From: Akkermansia muciniphila
GTDB taxonomy: Bacteria; Verrucomicrobiota; Verrucomicrobiia; Verrucomicrobiales; Akkermansiaceae
Assembly: GCA_945890645.1 (NCBI GenBank)
Contig: CAMDCV010000008.1
Location: 48,170-112,169, forward strand
Direction: 5' to 3'
DNA length: 64,000 bases
Shown: positions 36,431-46,232 of the stretch, piece by piece
Layout of the letters: every line of letters starts with the position of its first letter
Position numbering within the stretch: position 1 is the stretch's first letter
The notes under the pieces: model-generated
Told to the model about the DNA's origin: nothing
The model's input: the letters and a program-made list of their open reading frames with translations, nothing else
The model's database searches: none
Program-made: the position numbers and the translations under genes

Positions 36431-37612
36431 TTAGCCCACAAGAGCTACAATTTTTTGCGCAGCGTCCGCCATGGTGGTGGCGGCAGTGATGTTGATACCG
36501 CTGGCGGCCAAGGTGGCTTTACCGGCATCGACGTTGTTTCCTTCGAGACGCACGACCAAAGGAATTGGCAGGCCGGTTTCTTTGGCCGCGGCGACTACGC
36601 CCTCAGCAATGACGTTGCAGTCCATGATGCCACCGAAGATGTTGATCATGATGCCTTTCACGTTAGGATCGCCGAGGATGATTTTGAAGGCAGCTGTGAC
36701 TTGCTCTTTCGAAGCGCCACCGCCTACGTCGAGGAAGTTGGCAGGCTCGCCACCGTAGTGTTGAATGATGTCCATCGTCGCCATCGCCAGACCGGCGCCG
36801 TTGACGAGACAGGCGATGTTGCCATCGAGGCCGATATAGTTGAGATCGTATTCGGAAGCCGCCACTTCGCGTGGGTCTTCTTCTTCTTTATCGCGCATCG
36901 CGACGATGTCAGGATGACGGTAGAGCGCGTTGTCGTCGAAGCCGAACTTAGCATCGAGCGCCAGCACGCGACCATCGGGCGTGGTGACAAGCGGGTTGAT
37001 TTCGAGCATCGAGCAATCGCACTGGATGAAGAGCTTGTAGAGATTGCCGAGCAATTTCGCGAACTGCTTGGCGAAGTCACCGGTCAGACCGAGTGCTGCG
37101 GTGATTTTGCGCACTTCGTAGGCTTGCAGGCCGAGCAGTGGATGAATGAACTGACGAATGATTTTCTCGGGCGAGTTGTGGGCCACGTCCTCGATATTCA
37201 TGCCGCCTTCGGTGGAGGCGACGATGACCGGACGGCAGGTCGCGCGATCCATCAAAATGGCGAGGTAATACTCATGCGTGATGTCCACGGCCTCGGCAAT
37301 CATCACTTTGCGCACGAGACGACCCGCATCACCAGTTTGCACTGTCACGAGGGTCTCGTTGAGCATTTTGCCTGCAAAGTCCGCCGCTTGTTCAGGCGAT
37401 TCGATCAAATGCACACCACCTTTGAAGCCATTCTTAAAAGTGCCCTTGCCACGACCACCGGCATGAACCTGCGCCTTGATTACGAGAGGAGAACCCGCGA
37501 ATTCGCGCGCCGCAGCCTCCGCCTCAGCGGGAGTGGACGCCACCTTGCCCTTCGGGCTGGGGACTTGGAACCGGTCAAAGAGCTCTTTAGCTTGATATTC
37601 GTGGATGTTCAT
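36431..37612 (-). CDS. sucC: Succinyl-CoA synthetase, beta subunit
   Basis: The nucleotide-binding beta subunit, 393 residues. It starts [18 protein letters not shown], with the ATP-grasp domain ([34 protein letters not shown]) and the C-terminal CoA-ligase domain ([35 protein letters not shown]). It is transcribed with sucD from the promoter at 37640-37668. A 454-codon open frame on the opposite strand is a shadow of its codon usage. Confidence 0.96.
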   Translation of the reverse strand: MNIHEYQAKELFDRFQVPSPKGKVASTPAEAEAAAREFAGSPLVIKAQVHAGGRGKGTFKNGFKGGVHLIESPEQAADFAGKMLNETLVTVQTGDAGRLVRKVMIAEAVDITHEYYLAILMDRATCRPVIVASTEGGMNIEDVAHNSPEKIIRQFIHPLLGLQAYEVRKITAALGLTGDFAKQFAKLLGNLYKLFIQCDCSMLEINPLVTTPDGRVLALDAKFGFDDNALYRHPDIVAMRDKEEEDPREVAASEYDLNYIGLDGNIACLVNGAGLAMATMDIIQHYGGEPANFLDVGGGASKEQVTAAFKIILGDPNVKGIMINIFGGIMDCNVIAEGVVAAAKETGLPIPLVVRLEGNNVDAGKATLAASGINITAATTMADAAQKIVALVG

Positions 37613-37639
37613 ACGCTTGGTGAAAAATTTTCCGCGCGG

Positions 37640-37668
37640 AAACTAGGGGACGGATTCCCAACGGTCAA
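37640..37668 (-). promoter_or_regulatory. Sigma70-type promoter of sucCD
   Basis: On the minus strand TTGACC (37668-37663) is followed after exactly 17 bases by TAGTTT (37645-37640). It lies 28 bases ahead of the sucC ATG. Confidence 0.65.
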
Positions 37669-37874
37669 GAATTGTCGGATTTTTTTCACTCATCGAGATT
37701 CTTGCCCGTTTGACACGCGCACACTACTTTTCAGTGGTCGCGCGACAGGGGGATCTTACAACACCACGATGCTTATCACTGCGTTAAACGCGGAATCGAA
37801 GCCCATTGGCGACGATTGAACAAAGCTTTTCTACATGCAAACACCGTGCGCCGACGAGGGAAACGCCCTGTCTG

Positions 37875-39341
37875 CTAGGGATTTTTGGGCTTCCCTAACG
37901 CATCCGCTTCCAACATTGGCCCGTAACCAATCGTGCTGAACGGACCGACCGGCTGACCATCTTTGTTGTAGAGGAGATTTCCCTTCGGATGCTGGGTGTA
38001 GGCGTAGCGCACGGCGACGGGCTGGGCGACATCTTTACTGGAAACGATGAGCTCTGCGCCATCGATCTTGCCTTCCGCCCAGTGCCAGGTGCCGTCCTTG
38101 GCTTGAATCGAAAGCCACTGGATTGCGGCCTCTGGTCTTGGCACAGGCGGCAGAAATCCTTCCTTGGTGGCAACCATCAGTCCGTTTTGCGCATTGTCGA
38201 ACGAAACTCGGATAGTAGCTCCTTCGATGGTGTGTTTGATATAAAGCGGGCTCGTTGTTAGATCCTTGAATCCATAAACTTTTTGCAGAACCGAACGCGC
38301 AAGACGCTCTCCTGTATCGTATTTGTTCGGCGGATGTTCCCCCGTCGCTCCGACATCGATGGTCACCGCCATGCCGGTGTTTTTTAATGCCAATGCCTCT
38401 ACTTACGCCTGGCGGATCTCGGCACGACCATCGCCGCCCGCAGGGTTGTCCAGAGAGGAAGAGGCGATTCCCGGCAACTGCACGAAATGGACGGGGAAGT
38501 CTCCTTGATTCCATGCTTTGCGCCAGCCCGTGATCAACGACTCGAGTTTGGGTTGGTAGCCGCGGCGATCCTTTTCATTGCTCTCCCCCTGATACCAAAT
38601 GGCGCCGCGGATGCCGTAGCCGACGAGCGGCGCAACGAGCGTGGAATAGTTACCGCCTGTTGTGTATGGTGCCTGATTCAACCAGGAATCGATGTTTGAG
38701 CCACCCACTGCGGTCGCGATGAGGCCGATGGGCACAAGAGCATCCTGTTGCAAACGTCGGGCGAAAAAGAATGCCGTCCTCTTGAATACCGGTGCCGTCT
38801 CGGGAGTGCAGACAACCCATGCCGCGTCACCGGACTGGAACTGTCGCAAGGCCGGGTAATTCGCCTTCTCCAGCGTGTCCTCTGGGAAATGACCGCTTTT
38901 GTTGGTTCGGATCGCACCAGCCATATTGGATTGTCCCGCGCAGAACCAGACATCACCCAGTATCAAATTCTTGATGCTTTTGACCGTCTTGACCCCGTTT
39001 TTTTCGTAAGTCACCGTCATCGTTTCTCCCACTGGAGCTTCGTTAACGGTCTTGAGGCGCTGGGCCGGCATGGCATCCAGCACGACTCTCCAGCTTCCAT
39101 CTTTTTGCGCGGTGACCGTTTTGCTTTGGGCTTTGAAAACAAGGGTGACCTTGGCCTCTGGCTCCGTCTTGCCCCAGATCGGCAAAGGAACCTGCTGTTG
39201 CAGCACCGCATTATCCAGAAAAGGAGCTCCCCATTCCGCCTGCACCAGTGAATCCACTGGCGCTTGAGAATAACAAAATAAAGGCATCAGTGCGATCCAT
39301 GTCAAAAAAAATCCACCACACAAACCGCTTGTCATTTGCAT
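37875..39341 (-). pseudogene. Secreted sialate O-acetylesterase-like protein, split by an in-frame TAA
   Basis: A SASA-family (SGNH-like) esterase of 488 codons including the internal stop. Signal peptide, then a beta-sandwich start (LDNAVLQQQVPLPIWGKTEP), the catalytic serine block WFCAGQSNMAG, AIWYQGESN, and after the break NTGMAVTIDVG and EHPPNKYDTGERLA. The frame is continuous except for TAA at 38403-38405, which sits where homologues have the glutamine of the REAQ motif. CAA to TAA is a single C-to-T change. The catalytic His/Asp region lies after the stop, so a truncated product should be inactive. A sequencing error cannot be excluded. Confidence 0.85.
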
Positions 39342-39484
39342 GTCTCCGATACTGACCTAAAGCCCCATCCCTTTCATCCCGGCATCGACCTAGTGCTTCG
39401 GTTTTGTCTGATTGCCTTGGGTGCTCATCGACACGAAGCAGTTCTTGCCAACTTGGCACATTTCCTGTTGTTTCAAATGCATCC

Positions 39485-40891
39485 ATGGCTACGCAACCAC
39501 GCACTAAATTCATTTGCACACTCGGTCCGGCGACCGAATCGGAAGAAACCATCGGCGCGTTGATTGACACGGGCGCGGACGTTTTCCGCCTCAATATGTC
39601 GCACGCCAAGCACGATTGGGCCCGCGAAATGACGCGCCGCGTTCGCAAGCAAGCAAAAGACCGCAACGCCCATATCGCGGTGCTGTTCGACCTCACCGGT
39701 CCCTCGATCCGCACGGGTGATCTCGCTAAGCCCTACGAACTGAAAGAAGGCGACCTCGTAGAATTTCGCAAAGCGGAAACTCCAGCGAGCATTGATCTTT
39801 CGACCACTGTCAACTATGACGGCCTGATGGATGATGTCAGTGAGGGAAACACTCTTGTCGTCGATAACGGCGCGATGCTGATGCTGATCAAAAGCGTGCG
39901 ACCCGATGCCATCACTTGCGAGGTGAAAACGCCGGGCAAGCTCGGTTCACGACGCCACATCAATTTGCCCGGCGTGCGCCTCAACCTCCCCGCCCTCACG
40001 GAAAAGGACCATGTCGATCTCGCGCTCGCCGTCGAATGCGATGCGGACTTCGTCGCGGGCTCGTTCGTGCGCGATGCCGCCCACGTTCGGGAACTCCGCA
40101 CCGCGATGGAAAAGCTCGAAGGCAGCGCCCAAATCGTCGCAAAAATCGAGGACCAGGAGGCGATTCGCAACATTGATTCCATTATTCAGGCGACTGACGT
40201 GATCATGGTCGCACGCGGCGACCTCGGCGTGGAAGTGGAGTTTGAAGAACTGCCCATCCTTCAACGTCGCATTGTCAAGCGCTGCCACGAACTTGGACGT
40301 CGTGTGATCGTCGCCACGCAGTTGTTAGAGTCGATGATCACCAATCCAACGCCGACACGCGCGGAAGTGACGGATGTTTCCAACGCCACATTTGAAGAAG
40401 CCGATGCCCTCATGCTTTCCGGTGAAACATCGGTCGGTGCCTATCCCTTACGCTGTATGGAGGCCCTCGTGCGCATCTCTGCACGCATCGAACGCAGCGG
40501 CGGCCTCGGATACGCAGATCATGCGATCTTGCGCGATGAACGACAAAAAACCTGCCGCGCCGCGGTGATTCTTGCCGACTCCCTGCCCGGTGCTTGCCTG
40601 ATCGTGTTGACTCGCCGTGGCATCGTCGCGAACCACACGGCGTTGCTACGACCCCGCACCCCGCTCTATGCTTTTTCGCCTAAAGAACGTGTCTGCCGTC
40701 AGTTGGCGCTCTCGCGTGGCGTGACCTCGTTTCAACTTTCCTTCTCGCCATCGATCGACGAAACGATCCAGCGCGCAGCAGAAATTTTGCGCCAAAGCAA
40801 CCTCGCTCAACCGGGAACGCCGATCGTGATTGTCTCGGACATGCTGTCGGACCACTTCACCGCCAATTCAATCTTGCTCTACCATGCGTAA
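39485..40891 (+). CDS. pyk: Pyruvate kinase
   Basis: Final glycolytic step, PEP plus ADP to pyruvate plus ATP. The 468-residue protein has RTKFICTLGPATE, FRLNMSHA, LFDLTGPSIRTG, the catalytic lysine region QIVAKIEDQEAIRNID, MVARGDLGVEVE and ATQLLESMITNPTPTRAEVTDVSNA. The C-terminal domain is present. ATG 39485 (MATQPRTKF) is preferred over the frame opening at 39404. Its last codons overlap by eight bases the start of the next gene. Confidence 0.95.
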   Translation: MATQPRTKFICTLGPATESEETIGALIDTGADVFRLNMSHAKHDWAREMTRRVRKQAKDRNAHIAVLFDLTGPSIRTGDLAKPYELKEGDLVEFRKAETPASIDLSTTVNYDGLMDDVSEGNTLVVDNGAMLMLIKSVRPDAITCEVKTPGKLGSRRHINLPGVRLNLPALTEKDHVDLALAVECDADFVAGSFVRDAAHVRELRTAMEKLEGSAQIVAKIEDQEAIRNIDSIIQATDVIMVARGDLGVEVEFEELPILQRRIVKRCHELGRRVIVATQLLESMITNPTPTRAEVTDVSNATFEEADALMLSGETSVGAYPLRCMEALVRISARIERSGGLGYADHAILRDERQKTCRAAVILADSLPGACLIVLTRRGIVANHTALLRPRTPLYAFSPKERVCRQLALSRGVTSFQLSFSPSIDETIQRAAEILRQSNLAQPGTPIVIVSDMLSDHFTANSILLYHA

Positions 40892-41594
40892 TATTTTACT
40901 CATCATACTTCTTGGACTCTGCACTTCCCTGAACGCAGCGCCGAAAAAAGTGATGGTGTTCGTGGCATTATGCGATAATGCAACGCAAGGCATCGTGCCC
41001 GTGCCCGCGAAAATCGGTGATGGAAATGTGCCCGCGCAAAATTTGTATTGGGGCTGCAGCGATGGATTTTCCGGCTACTTCAAAGCGAGCAAATCCTGGA
41101 AACTGCAGCCATCGCCCGCAACCAACGATGCCACCATCCTCGAACGGCTGACCTTTAAAAACACCGCACTCGATTGCGAAATCACTGCGGAAGCATGGCG
41201 CGGTTCCGATATCAGCGCTTGCTTGCAAGCCTTTGAAAAAGCCCTCGTCGCGGGTGACCACCAGCTTGTCGTCTTCATCGGTCACAACGTCTTGATGGAC
41301 AAGCAAATCGCACCGCCCGCCCAAGCCGCAGCCAAGTCTTGTGATGCGATGGTGCTCTGTTGCAAGAGCGATATTTATTTCCGCGATCGACTGACCACTC
41401 TCAAAGTACGCCCGGTATTACTCACGCAACAATTGATGTATCCCGGTTCGTTCCTACTTCACGACACACTCGTGCCGTGGGCGCAAGGCAAAGACCGCGC
41501 CACCATCCGCCAAGCAGCAGCCGCCGCCTATGCCAAGAACCAAAAAATTTCCCAACGCGCTGCGCTCGGCGTTTTTGCCAATCTGACCGATTGA
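40884..41594 (+). CDS. Secreted protein of unknown function
   Basis: A 236-residue protein with a signal peptide (MRNILLIILLGLCTSLNA). The mature part starts KKVMVFVALCDNATQGIVPVP and includes QNLYWGCSDGFSGYFK, VVFIGHNVLMD and PGSFLLHDTLVPW. It seems to be a conserved but uncharacterised family. No catalytic signature was identified with confidence. The ATG lies inside the last codons of pyk, so it is translationally coupled to it. Confidence 0.75.
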   Translation: MRNILLIILLGLCTSLNAAPKKVMVFVALCDNATQGIVPVPAKIGDGNVPAQNLYWGCSDGFSGYFKASKSWKLQPSPATNDATILERLTFKNTALDCEITAEAWRGSDISACLQAFEKALVAGDHQLVVFIGHNVLMDKQIAPPAQAAAKSCDAMVLCCKSDIYFRDRLTTLKVRPVLLTQQLMYPGSFLLHDTLVPWAQGKDRATIRQAAAAAYAKNQKISQRAALGVFANLTD

Positions 41595-41611
41595 TCTCCT
41601 AGTTTTCCCGT

Positions 41612-41640
41612 TTGCCACAACGGTCATCATCGCGCATGCT
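41612..41640 (+). promoter_or_regulatory. Promoter of rarA
   Basis: TTGCCA (41612-41617), 17 bases, then CATGCT (41635-41640). The preceding TTTTCCCGT matches the promoter at 46233. The -10 ends 14 bases before the rarA ATG, leaving a leader of under 10 bases. Confidence 0.5.
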
Positions 41641-41654
41641 GTCTCCGCGCTGAC

Positions 41655-42992
41655 ATGGCCGATCTCTTTCATCAACCGCAACCGCAGAACCCGCAGAACG
41701 AGCCTTTGGCATCGCGCATGCGGCCGCAGCACTTGGATGAGATCGCTGGACAACAACACATTCTCGCACCGGGCAAACTGCTGCGCCGTGCCATTGAGTC
41801 GGATCGTTTCACTTCACTGATTTTTTACGGACCACCGGGCACGGGAAAAACCTCGCTCGCCACAGTGATCGCGCGCATGACTGGCTCACGCTTCGAGTCG
41901 CTCAACGGCGTCGAATCAAACGTCGCAGAAATTCGCGCGAAGATCGACCAAGCCAAGCACTACCGCGACATGCGCGGGAAGACGACCATTCTATTCATCG
42001 ATGAAATCCATCGCTTCAGCAAATCCCAACAAGACGTGTTGTTGCCGCACATCGAGCGCGGCGTGATTCGATTCATCGGCGCGACCACGCACAATCCCTT
42101 TTTTCACATCAACTCCCCGCTCACCTCTCGATCACAAATTTTCCAACTCGACCCCGTTTCGACCGCCGATCTCTTACCAGTAATGAGCCGCGCCATCGGC
42201 GATGCGGAGCGAGGCCTTGGTCATCTGCCCATCATGGTGGAAGAAAAAGCCCTGCACCACATCGCGGAAAAATCCGATGGCGATGTGCGTAAGGCTCTCA
42301 CTGCACTGGAGTTAGCGATTCTCACCACCGCACCGTCCGATGATGGCATGATCCATCTTTCGTTAGAAGTGGCAGAGGAATCGATCCAGAAAAAATCCAT
42401 CGCCTACGATGAAGACAATCACTACGACACCATTTCCGCTTTCATCAAATCCATCCGTGGATCAGACCCCGATGCCGCGTTGTATTGGCTAGCAAAAATG
42501 CTCCACGCTGGCGAAGACCCGCGTTTCATTTCTCGACGTCTCGTGATCCTCGCCAGTGAAGACGTCGGCCTCGCCGACCCCGCCGCGCTGCGCATTGCCA
42601 TCGATGCCCATCACGCGCTGGAATTCATCGGCATGCCCGAGGGGCGCATTCCCCTCGCCCACGCCGCCGTCTATCTCGCCGCCGCCCAAAAATCCAACGC
42701 CGCTTACATGGGGCTCAATCTTGCGATGAAAGACGTGGCGGAAGGTCGCACGCTCGCAGTGCCACAACACCTGCGGACCAAGAGCCGCAAATCATTGGCA
42801 TCGCGCTCGGGCACCAAGGACGATGAGCTTGAATACCTTTACAGCCACGACTACCCCGAAAACTACGTCCCCCAAGCCTATCTTCCCGAAGGAAAGAAAT
42901 ACTATACTCCTAGTAGCAACGGCCACGAGAAAAAGATCAAAGAACGACTCGATCACTTGCGCGCGCTGTTTGAAAACAATAACAATGCATAA
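41655..42992 (+). CDS. rarA: Replication-associated recombination protein A (MgsA/WRNIP1-type AAA ATPase)
   Basis: A clamp-loader-like AAA+ ATPase acting at stalled forks. The 445-residue protein has Walker A YGPPGTGKTS, Walker B ILFIDEIHRF, sensor GATTHNPFF, the C-terminal SIRGSDPDAALYWLAKML segment and EDVGLADP, all diagnostic for RarA. The N-terminal ADLF followed by a Gln/Pro-rich stretch may be a sliding-clamp contact. The upstream gene is unrelated and the promoter at 41612 should be its own. Confidence 0.94.
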   Translation: MADLFHQPQPQNPQNEPLASRMRPQHLDEIAGQQHILAPGKLLRRAIESDRFTSLIFYGPPGTGKTSLATVIARMTGSRFESLNGVESNVAEIRAKIDQAKHYRDMRGKTTILFIDEIHRFSKSQQDVLLPHIERGVIRFIGATTHNPFFHINSPLTSRSQIFQLDPVSTADLLPVMSRAIGDAERGLGHLPIMVEEKALHHIAEKSDGDVRKALTALELAILTTAPSDDGMIHLSLEVAEESIQKKSIAYDEDNHYDTISAFIKSIRGSDPDAALYWLAKMLHAGEDPRFISRRLVILASEDVGLADPAALRIAIDAHHALEFIGMPEGRIPLAHAAVYLAAAQKSNAAYMGLNLAMKDVAEGRTLAVPQHLRTKSRKSLASRSGTKDDELEYLYSHDYPENYVPQAYLPEGKKYYTPSSNGHEKKIKERLDHLRALFENNNNA

Positions 42993-43002
42993 GCAACGTG
43001 GC

Positions 43003-43019
43003 GGAGGCCTCTGGCCTCC
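43003..43019. repeat. REP-like GC-rich palindrome downstream of rarA
   Basis: GGAGGCC-TCT-GGCCTCC is a perfect 7-bp stem with a 3-base loop, 10 bases past the rarA stop. No T tract follows, so it is not a typical Rho-independent terminator, although it could protect the 3' end. Confidence 0.5.
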
Positions 43020-43054
43020 TAGCCCTCAAATCCAAACAATCCCCCCTCTCAACC

Positions 43055-43086
43055 TTTCGTGTATTTAGTATATTTCGTGGTTAAAA
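43055..43086 (+). repeat. Three-copy 9-nt degenerate repeat upstream of ptsI
   Basis: TTTCGTGTA, TTTAGTATA and TTTCGTGGTTAAAA follow each other with an exact 9-base period. The layout mirrors the 27252-27280 repeat, which also ends in TAAAA. Confidence 0.6.
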
Positions 43087-43124
43087 TTGCATCTTTCAAG
43101 ATACCAACCGCACCGTAATCGCGC

Positions 43125-43154
43125 TTGACAGCAAAAGCCCTAACCCGACACACT
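43125..43154 (+). promoter_or_regulatory. Probable promoter of ptsI
   Basis: TTGACA (43125-43130) and CACACT (43149-43154) with an 18-base spacer. The -10 ends 10 bases before the ATG, implying an almost leaderless message. Confidence 0.4.
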
Positions 43155-43164
43155 GCCTCATTCA

Positions 43165-44937
43165 ATGCCGTCACACGTTGCACCCGTCGAGACCATCATT
43201 CAGGGGATTCCAGTATCTCCCGGTATCGCCATCGCTCCGATCCATGTAACGGCGCGAGGCTTTTCCGCTCCGGAAGTCTATGAGATCGCCGAGGCAAACA
43301 TCGCCACAGAACATCAGCGCTTCGACGACGCCGTCCAACGAGCCAAGGGAGAGTTGGCAGAAATCCAGCAACGTCTCGCGGAACTCTCTTCGGAGGAGGA
43401 GTCGCGCATTTTCGAAGCGCACATCATGGTGCTCGAAGACCAAGCACTGCTCAAACGCGTCCATCTCGCCATCGACGAGCGTCAGCAAAATGCCGAGTTC
43501 GCCTTTTATGCGGTGATGCAGAATTTCCTCGAAGCGATGCGCCGCATCCCCGATCCTTATTTGCGCGAACGCACAGCCGATATCGAAGACGTTTGCGAGC
43601 GCGTACTGCATTCCTTTGACTCCGCGCCTGCCCGAACGAAAATACGACCTGATGATAGACACATTCTGATCGCCTACGATCTAAATCCTTCCGATACCGC
43701 CACGATGGACCGCAGTCTCGTGCTCGGTTTCGCCACGGAAATGGGCAGCGTCAATTCGCATACCGCGATCATTGCCCGCTCGCTCGGCATTCCCGCCATC
43801 GTCGGACTCGAAGAGGCCGTCATTGATGTCACCGCACTCACCCACGCGATCCTAGATGGCTACACCGGCAAATTGATTCTCCATCCGACTGAGGCCACTC
43901 TCAATACCTATCGGAAGATCGTGCAGAAAAAATTGAGTGCCAAGGCTGCGCTCGAATCTCTGCGCGATGCCGAGTCGGTCACTCGCGACGGACGAGCCAT
44001 CACCTTATCTGCCAACATCGGATTGTTAGAAGAATTACCCGCCGTCAAGCACTCCGGGGCGACGGGTATTGGGCTCTATCGCACGGAATTTCTCCTGCTC
44101 AATGAAGAGCAAGATGCCATTCCCAACGAAGCGCAACAAACGGCGGCCTACAGTCAGATCGCCAAGGCGGTATCACCGAACTTGGTAATCATCCGCACGC
44201 TCGACTCCGGGGGCGACAAGCTCCCCGCCGAGCCCCTCAGCGAGCCGGAACCCAATCCCTTCCTCGGCTGGCGCGGCATCCGCGTTTCGTTAGATCGACC
44301 CGAGATCTTCAAACCCCAACTGCGCGCCGCATTGCGGGCCTCCGCGTTTGGCAAAGTCGCGCTGATGTTCCCGCTAGTCTCCGGCCTTTCGGAAGTGATC
44401 CGCGCCAAAGAAATCCTGCGCGAATGCATGGACGAACTCGACCGCGAGAATATTGCTTTCGATGCGAATATCCAAACTGGCGCAATGATCGAAATCCCCT
44501 CCGCCGCCATCATCGCCGATGTATTGGCGAAAGAAGTGGACTTTTTCTCGATCGGCACCAACGACCTGATCCAATACACGCTAGCTGTCGACCGCGTTAA
44601 CCCGTATGTGGCCGAACTTTACCGGCCCACGCATCCCGCCGTGATCCGACTGATTCATCGCACCATTCAAGCCGGCGCAAAAGAAGGCATCTGGACAGGC
44701 ATCTGCGGCGAAATGGCCGGCGACATCCGCCTTACCCCGCTGCTCATCGGTCTTGGTGTGGAGGAATTGTCCGTCGGCCCGCAACAAGTGCCCAGCATTC
44801 GCAAAGCCATTCGCTCATTGTCCCATGCCCAGTGCTCAGCGATGGCAGACGATGCCCTCAAAAGTTCTCTCAGCGCCGATATTTTGAGCCTCACTCAGGA
44901 CATGGCAAAAAAATACTACGCCGATCTTTTCGAGTAA
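43165..44937 (+). CDS. ptsI: Phosphoenolpyruvate-protein phosphotransferase (PTS enzyme I)
   Basis: Autophosphorylates with PEP and passes phosphate to HPr, the first step of the sugar phosphotransferase system. At 590 residues it is full length. It has an N-terminal HPr-binding helical region, the phosphohistidine motif GSVNSHTAIIARSLGIPA, IGLYRTEFLLL, RTLDSGGDK, NPFLGWRGIRVSLDRPEIFKPQL, SIGTNDLIQYTLAVDR and ICGEMAGD with the catalytic cysteine. No HPr or EII gene is in the window, so it may serve a regulatory PTS. The N-terminal GAF domain of PtsP is absent. Confidence 0.95.
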   Translation: MPSHVAPVETIIQGIPVSPGIAIAPIHVTARGFSAPEVYEIAEANIATEHQRFDDAVQRAKGELAEIQQRLAELSSEEESRIFEAHIMVLEDQALLKRVHLAIDERQQNAEFAFYAVMQNFLEAMRRIPDPYLRERTADIEDVCERVLHSFDSAPARTKIRPDDRHILIAYDLNPSDTATMDRSLVLGFATEMGSVNSHTAIIARSLGIPAIVGLEEAVIDVTALTHAILDGYTGKLILHPTEATLNTYRKIVQKKLSAKAALESLRDAESVTRDGRAITLSANIGLLEELPAVKHSGATGIGLYRTEFLLLNEEQDAIPNEAQQTAAYSQIAKAVSPNLVIIRTLDSGGDKLPAEPLSEPEPNPFLGWRGIRVSLDRPEIFKPQLRAALRASAFGKVALMFPLVSGLSEVIRAKEILRECMDELDRENIAFDANIQTGAMIEIPSAAIIADVLAKEVDFFSIGTNDLIQYTLAVDRVNPYVAELYRPTHPAVIRLIHRTIQAGAKEGIWTGICGEMAGDIRLTPLLIGLGVEELSVGPQQVPSIRKAIRSLSHAQCSAMADDALKSSLSADILSLTQDMAKKYYADLFE

Positions 44938-44954
44938 ATTCCTCCTTTACCCTT

Positions 44955-46187
44955 ATGCTCATGAAATGGCTTATCCTCTGCCTTTTTCCCTGCTTTCTCG
45001 CCGCACAAGACCCGGCGAAAGTCCCAACTCCACCCGATTCCGACGAAGCCGCCTACCCCGCCATCGAACGTTTGATCCAAGTGATGGAAAGCATCCGTAC
45101 CCGCCATCCGGATGTCGACAAACTCACCTATGACCGCCTCGTCAATCATGCGCTGGAAGGCATGCTATCCTCGCTCGACCCGCATTCTTCCTACATCCAT
45201 CCGGAGATGGCAGCGGCCATGCAAGCGCATGTTCATGTGGACCCCTTCATCCCCTCCCTCGGCATGACCGTCGGCCTGCGCGAGGGCGGTCCCTACATTT
45301 CCGCCCTCACAGCAAATGGCTCCGCTGCGCAGGGCAATGCCGCGCTCAACGCGCAAATACTCCTCATCGATGAGAAGAATCCCGCCGATCTCACGCTACC
45401 AAAACTCGTGCAACTCTTGCGCAAAGCCCCGGGCGAAATTTCCACGCTGCAGATTAAATCCGCCACCGAACCCAAACCTTACGAGATCAAATTGACCCAT
45501 CTTCGCGTTGAGGAAAAAGCCCTCACCCATGCAGAGCTACTCAAGGGCAATCCGCAGATCGCCTACCTGCGCTTGGCGCAATTTACGAGCAACTGCCATA
45601 AGGAAATCGAAACCGCACTCGATGATCTCGAAGACAATGGCGCCAAGTCCCTGATTCTCGATCTGCGTGGCAATGGCGGTGGCGACTTGCAGGCGACCGT
45701 GCAATTGTTAGGCCTGTTTGTGCCGCCGAAAACTGATGTCGTTACTGTGCGTACACGCGATCCCAAAGGCTGGGAAACGCTGACCACACCTGAACAAAAA
45801 CGCCGTGAGAGAAATTATCCGATCGTCGTATTGATCGATCGCATGTCGGCCTCAGCGTCAGAATTGACTGCGGGCTGCTTGCAGGATCTCAAGCGCGCTA
45901 CCATCATCGGCGAGACATCGTATGGCAAGGGATCGGTGCAAAACATCATCCCCATGAACAACGGCACCGCCCTGCGACTCACAATCGCTACCTATCACAC
46001 GCCCTCGGGGAAAACGCCCCACGGCGTTGGCATCACACCCGACTTGGAAGTTTACTTGAGTGAGAATGACCGCACAAATTTTCCCCTCAGCTTGGTGAGT
46101 AAAACCTTGCCGCCAGCGAAACAGAAAGAACTCGAATCGTGGCAAGACCCCTGCGTGCGCGCCGCAATTAAAGCACTTTCTCCTTAA
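44955..46187 (+). CDS. S41-family C-terminal processing peptidase (CtpA-like)
   Basis: A 410-residue periplasmic serine protease. A signal peptide (MLMKWLILCLFPCFLAA) precedes the N-terminal LEGMLSSLDPHSSYI segment, then a degenerate PDZ (SLGMTVGLREGGPYISALTANGSA). The protease core includes IAYLRLAQF, SLILDLRGNGGG, the nucleophile serine in IDRMSASASELTAG and the catalytic lysine in ETSYGKGSVQN. It trims exported proteins or processes envelope enzymes. ATG 44955 is preferred because the longer frame overlaps the end of ptsI. Confidence 0.92.
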   Translation: MLMKWLILCLFPCFLAAQDPAKVPTPPDSDEAAYPAIERLIQVMESIRTRHPDVDKLTYDRLVNHALEGMLSSLDPHSSYIHPEMAAAMQAHVHVDPFIPSLGMTVGLREGGPYISALTANGSAAQGNAALNAQILLIDEKNPADLTLPKLVQLLRKAPGEISTLQIKSATEPKPYEIKLTHLRVEEKALTHAELLKGNPQIAYLRLAQFTSNCHKEIETALDDLEDNGAKSLILDLRGNGGGDLQATVQLLGLFVPPKTDVVTVRTRDPKGWETLTTPEQKRRERNYPIVVLIDRMSASASELTAGCLQDLKRATIIGETSYGKGSVQNIIPMNNGTALRLTIATYHTPSGKTPHGVGITPDLEVYLSENDRTNFPLSLVSKTLPPAKQKELESWQDPCVRAAIKALSP

Positions 46188-46232
46188 CATCTCGGGCGGC
46201 TCCCCTCTCTCCACGCACTGAATTTTTCCCGC

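Noticed and set aside
36455..37819. 454-codon open frame on the plus strand opposite sucC
   Set aside because: It is a mirror of sucC codon usage; the translation is low in complexity of fold (many His, Val, Asp runs), has no family resemblance, and sucC is certain.
31036..38405. Stop-codon recoding (TAG or TAA read as an amino acid) to explain the two interrupted genes
   Set aside because: TAG and TAA act as normal stops at clear gene ends in this window (for example TAG at 12183-12185 and 61839-61841), and the two interrupted genes use different stops.
44832..44954. N-terminal extension of the processing peptidase gene into ptsI
   Set aside because: The extension is arginine-rich, overlaps ptsI and would destroy the signal peptide that starts at 44955.
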